Below are positions 61,017 to 64,000 of a DNA stretch of 64,000 nt, one piece after another. The DNA is taken from assembly GCA_947466075.1 (NCBI GenBank), contig CANIBP010000004.1, forward strand, positions 1 through 64,000, in the 5' to 3' direction. Below the pieces are notes generated by a model, which worked only from the letters and a program-made list of their open reading frames with translations, had not been told where the DNA came from and did no database searches. This DNA is from Verrucomicrobiaceae bacterium. Lineage in GTDB: Bacteria; Verrucomicrobiota; Verrucomicrobiia; Verrucomicrobiales; Verrucomicrobiaceae. Made by a program: the position numbers and the translations under genes. Numbering within the stretch: position 1 is the stretch's first letter; every line of letters starts with the position of its first letter.

Positions 61017-62393
61017 ATGAAACACATCCTCACATTCGGCATCGCCTTGCTACTCGCGCAGTTGGCCGCGCTGCAAGCCGCTGACGTGAACCAGGCTGGA
61101 GTGCCTGCATCACGTCCCAACATCATCGTCATCCTCGCCGACGACCTCGGCTACGAATGCATCGGGGCCAACGGCGGAAAGTCCTATCAGACCCCGTATC
61201 TGGATGGACTCGCGCGAACGGGTGTGCGCTTCGAGCAGTGCTACGCGCAGCCGAATTGCACCCCGACGCGCGTGCAGATGATGACCGGCATGTCGAACGT
61301 GCGGAACTATGTGAGCTTCGGCTCGCTGGAAAAATCGCAGACGACTTTCGGCCATTTGTTCCGCGATGCCGGCTACGCCACCTGCATCGCCGGCAAGTGG
61401 CAGCTCGGTTCCAAGGACGCTTCATTGGCCAAGCACTTCGGCTTCGATGAGCACTGCCTGTGGTCGTTGCTCGGACGCGGAGAGCGCTACGCCGACCCCA
61501 GCCTCTCGGTGAATGGAGAGTTCAAAACCTTCGCCGGAAAATACGGGCCGGACGTGTGCCAGGAGTTCGTCGTCGATTTCATCCGCCGCAATCACAGCAA
61601 GCCGTTCCTGGTCTATTACCCGATGATCCTCACGCACGGACACTACGAGGCGACACCGGACAGCAAGGACTACGGTCAGCCGGGCGCGAGCGCGAAGGCG
61701 GCCAATCAGCAACACTTCGCCGACATGGTGGCCTACATGGACAAGCAGGTCGGCAGCTTGACGAAAGAACTCGAATCCCTCGGCCTGCGCGACAACACGC
61801 TCATCCTCTTCACCGGCGACAATGGCACGGGCCGCGGCGCGACCTCGACGCTGGAGGACGGAAGCGAACAGGACGGGGAAAAAGGCAGCACCACCCGCGG
61901 CGGCATGCATGTGCCGCTCATCGCGAGCTGGCCCGGCAAAATGAAGCCCGGCACCGTCTGCCCCGATCTCGTGGACACGACCGATTTCCTCCCCACGATC
62001 TGCGAAGCGGCGGGCGTTGCCGTCCCGAAAACGCTGACCTTGGATGGTCGCAGTTTCCTCCCGCAAGTGCGCGGCGAGAAGGGCCAGCCGCGCGATTGGA
62101 TCTACAGCTACTGGGTGCCGCTGCGCGCATCGCAGACCAAGAATGTCGGCAATCGCGGCGCGGTGGAGCAGGCCTTTGATCAGCACTTCAAGCTCTACAG
62201 CACCGGCAAGTTTTTTGACCTCGACCACGACGTGGAGGAGAATTCGCCGCAGCGAGCTGCAGACTTGCAGGGCGAGGCCGCCGCCGCCGCGCGCAAACTC
62301 CAATTGGCGCAGGAGCTATTCAAAGACGCCCGGCCCGTGAGCCTGAGTCCGCCGGTTGTGCCCGGTGAAAAGAAGAAAAGGAAGAACAAGTGA
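61017..62393 (+). CDS. Secreted sulfatase (CTPTR type)
   Basis: A 458-residue S1 sulfatase with a signal peptide (about 1-22). Motifs are [31 protein letters not shown], formylglycine Cys81 in CTPTR, GKWQLGSK (Gln for His) and FTGDNGTGRGATSTLEDG. It lacks the TGR that usually follows the maturation motif and has MMTGMSNVRN. The tail is basic (KKKRKNK). It follows the esterase by 22 bp and precedes the PL7 lyase by 73 bp. Confidence 0.9.
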   Translation: MKHILTFGIALLLAQLAALQAADVNQAGVPASRPNIIVILADDLGYECIGANGGKSYQTPYLDGLARTGVRFEQCYAQPNCTPTRVQMMTGMSNVRNYVSFGSLEKSQTTFGHLFRDAGYATCIAGKWQLGSKDASLAKHFGFDEHCLWSLLGRGERYADPSLSVNGEFKTFAGKYGPDVCQEFVVDFIRRNHSKPFLVYYPMILTHGHYEATPDSKDYGQPGASAKAANQQHFADMVAYMDKQVGSLTKELESLGLRDNTLILFTGDNGTGRGATSTLEDGSEQDGEKGSTTRGGMHVPLIASWPGKMKPGTVCPDLVDTTDFLPTICEAAGVAVPKTLTLDGRSFLPQVRGEKGQPRDWIYSYWVPLRASQTKNVGNRGAVEQAFDQHFKLYSTGKFFDLDHDVEENSPQRAADLQGEAAAAARKLQLAQELFKDARPVSLSPPVVPGEKKKRKNK

Positions 62394-62466
62394 GCGTGAG
62401 CTCACGAAGCCCTTGATATAAGAAACTTGAGTCTCCAACGTTAGCCTCTCACTTTAACCACTTCCC

Positions 62467-63240
62467 ATGAAAACCACTGCCTTCGCCGCCACTCTTGGCA
62501 TTCTAATCAGTTTCACGGCCAACATCCATGCAGCTGAAGCCTTTGATCTCAGCCACTGGAAGCTCACTTTACCGGTCGGCGAATCAGGCTCCGCTGAAGG
62601 TCACCCGATGGAAGTCCAGGCGGCGAAATTGAGCGGTGGATACACGCACGCCGAGTATTTCTACAAGGGCGCAGAGGGCCAACTCGTCTTCTGGTGTCCG
62701 GTCACAGGCACTAAGACCGAAAACACGGAGTTCCCGCGCAGCGAACTGCGCGAGGTGATCAATCCGGACGATGACAACGTATGCTGGCCCGCTCCCGGAA
62801 CGCACATTCTCCAGGCACGCTGCCGTGTGATCGAGGTGCCCAGTTCGCAGAAGGTGATCATCGGCCAGATCCATGGCTACTCCGGCAAAGCCAAGCCGCT
62901 GATCAAACTCCAGTTCTTCAAAGGTCGAGTCGAAGCGCTGGACAAAGAAAACGCATCAAAGGGCAAGGACCTCAAGCTGACCTTCCCAGATGTGGGCATG
63001 GACAAAGATTTCGACTATGAGATCAAGCTGCAAGATGGACTGCTCAGCATCACGATCAATGGCTCCACACAATCCGTGAACGTCTTTGAAAAAGATCCCG
63101 AGTGGGCCAAGCAAACACTCTTCTTCAAAGTCGGAGCCTACACCCAAGACAACGAAGGCCCCGCCACCGAAGGAGCCCGCGTTTCATTCTCCAGCTTCAA
63201 GGTGAGCCACACCGTAGGCACCACGCCGACTAGCAAGTGA
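62467..63240 (+). CDS. Secreted alginate lyase, polysaccharide lyase family 7
   Basis: A 257-residue exported PL7 lyase with a signal peptide (about 1-23), a single-domain enzyme of normal length. The PL7 signatures are present: RSELRE at 91-96, QIH at 134-136 and FFKVGAYTQ at 219-227, with Tyr225 as catalytic residue. QIH, rather than QVH, is associated with activity on guluronate-containing alginate; that specificity is an inference. It cleaves by beta-elimination, releasing unsaturated oligosaccharides. This is the clearest marker of brown-algal or bacterial alginate use in the window. Confidence 0.92.
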   Translation: MKTTAFAATLGILISFTANIHAAEAFDLSHWKLTLPVGESGSAEGHPMEVQAAKLSGGYTHAEYFYKGAEGQLVFWCPVTGTKTENTEFPRSELREVINPDDDNVCWPAPGTHILQARCRVIEVPSSQKVIIGQIHGYSGKAKPLIKLQFFKGRVEALDKENASKGKDLKLTFPDVGMDKDFDYEIKLQDGLLSITINGSTQSVNVFEKDPEWAKQTLFFKVGAYTQDNEGPATEGARVSFSSFKVSHTVGTTPTSK

Positions 63241-63306
63241 TGCTGTACTGCTGAAAGAGGTCGATTCATGATGCACCGCTGAGACTGAGAGCGCGCAGAG
63301 GATTGA

Positions 63307-63488
63307 TTCAGCGGTGTTTCTCAGCGTTCTCCAAAACTTGTCGGCGATAAGGCCAAGGTGAACCTCTTTGAACTCACCGAGATAGGCAACCCCTTGTAAG
63401 CCGGGATCAGCGCCTCGGCATGGCCACGACCGAAGGCACCGAGTCCGTGAATAAAAAGAAGAAGAATAAAAAAGAGAAGGCAGAATAG
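63307..63488 (+). pseudogene. Possible remnant of a sulfatase C-terminus
   Basis: Two short frames look like the end of a sulfatase: SPKLVGDKAKVNLFELTEI (about 63328-63384), then after a frame change TTEGTESVNKKKKNKKEKAE, ending at TAG 63488. The first resembles the WKL...LYDL strand near the end of sulfatases. The second resembles the GGTTEGT plus Lys-rich tails of intact sulfatases here. Stops and a frameshift separate them, so no protein is made. The match is short and visual only. Confidence 0.35.
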
Positions 63489-63495
63489 GCACTTT

Positions 63496-64000
63496 ATGAA
63501 ACGACTCCTTCTTCTCCCTGCGCTCATTCTCGCCAACTGCACGAACCAACCCGGAAGCACTCCGGGTAGTTTGCCGCCGAGTTCGTGGGGCATGCCGCAG
63601 ATCATCAATGTGTCGGCTTATGATCCGAAGGAGCGGCAACGTGAAGGTCGTGGTTTCTCGGAGCATGATGTGTCTGCCCTGCGAGCGAATGGAGCTAGTG
63701 CGTTGATTGCGCGTGCTGGCAAAGGGGGGAATCTGGATGAGAAGTGCGCGAGCTTTCTGGCCTCGGCGGATCGGGCGGGCATGTTGCCTGGCGTGTACTA
63801 TCGTGTGCAGCGGCATGTTGATGCCGTGGCGCAGGCGGATCAGTTAGTGAATCGAGCGCTGGCATTGGCGCGCGGTCGCGCTTGGAATGCGCCGTCGTTG
63901 CTGCTGTGCGGTGATTTTGATGGTGATCTGACGCTTTCGGCGATTTTGCGTTTCATGGATCGTGTGGAATCACGCACGGGCATCGTTCCCGTCGCGTATC
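63496..64000 (+). CDS. GH25-like lysozyme-type lipoprotein, truncated by window end
   Basis: An open frame from the ATG at 63496 with no stop before the window ends (168 codons). The leader MKRLLLLPALILANC fits a lipoprotein signal, although Asn before Cys15 is unusual. The mature part resembles a GH25 lysozyme-type barrel: ALIARAGKGGNLDEKCASFL, ADRAGMLPGVYYRV, AVAQADQLVNRAL and LLLCGDFDGD, where family members have a catalytic Asp-x-Glu/Asp strand. It may cut peptidoglycan or another glycan; the catalytic assignment needs the missing part. Confidence 0.6.
   Translation, partial: MKRLLLLPALILANCTNQPGSTPGSLPPSSWGMPQIINVSAYDPKERQREGRGFSEHDVSALRANGASALIARAGKGGNLDEKCASFLASADRAGMLPGVYYRVQRHVDAVAQADQLVNRALALARGRAWNAPSLLLCGDFDGDLTLSAILRFMDRVESRTGIVPVAY

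Overview
The window looks like a chromosomal segment of a Verrucomicrobiota (PVC superphylum) bacterium that degrades sulfated and uronic-acid-rich polysaccharides, probably algal. This rests on gene content: twelve secreted Cys-type sulfatases, DUF1080 proteins, ThuA-like proteins, PVC-type c-type cytochrome and beta-propeller proteins, a DUF1549/DUF1553-DUF1501 pair, and two ECF sigma/anti-sigma cassettes of the kind common in Verrucomicrobia and Planctomycetes. Genus and habitat cannot be read from the sequence.

Layout. (1) 167-16872, all plus strand: two paralogous large secreted glycosidase-like proteins, an EF-hand protein, two sulfatases, a DUF1080/dehydrogenase/cytochrome fusion, a third sulfatase and a GH16-GH39 gene broken by an in-frame TGA. 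(2) 16959-25592: a ROK sugar kinase, a translationally coupled pair ending in a C39-like peptidase, a minus-strand sulfatase-DUF1080 operon, a HigBA toxin-antitoxin pair, tRNA-Leu(UAG), a CPBP membrane protease and small proteins. (3) 25807-30389: a sulfatase with an extra C-terminal domain and a multi-CxxCH PA14 protein. (4) 30399-32904: a repeat-rich accessory island with a four-helix-bundle gene inside long inverted repeats, two GTAG-bounded BIME-like elements, a mirror-symmetric 21-bp array and an XRE regulator. (5) 32911-38746, minus strand: sigma factor, anti-sigma factor, DUF1549/1553 protein and DUF1501 protein in one overlapping operon. (6) 38958-51637: a prolyl oligopeptidase, a beta-propeller protein, ThuA-like and SGNH proteins, three sulfatases and a PhoD-like phosphatase. 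(7) 51712-63240: a second sigma/anti-sigma cassette leading into a sulfatase, a GxxExxY gene bracketed by palindromic repeats, three more sulfatases, ThuA, an esterase and a PL7 alginate lyase. (8) 63241-64000: a probable sulfatase remnant and the start of a GH25-like lipoprotein.

How it fits together (inference): exported lyases, glycosidases, an esterase and sulfatases would trim decorated polysaccharides outside the cytoplasm. DUF1080, ThuA and PVC dehydrogenase/cytochrome proteins would handle or oxidise the released sugars, and the ROK kinase would phosphorylate them after uptake. Regulation probably uses the two membrane anti-sigma factors. Separately, three sulfatase genes share a conserved upstream element with sigma-54-like -24/-12 spacing. 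No sulfatase-maturating enzyme, SusC/D-like pair or sugar transporter is visible here, so those functions must lie elsewhere.

The observations most worth following up are the shared promoter-like element, the hairpin-bracketed small-gene cassettes, the mirrored 21-bp array beside the GTAG elements, the paired sigma/anti-sigma cassettes, the nonsense codon in the GH16-GH39 gene and a sulfatase with Met in its maturation motif.
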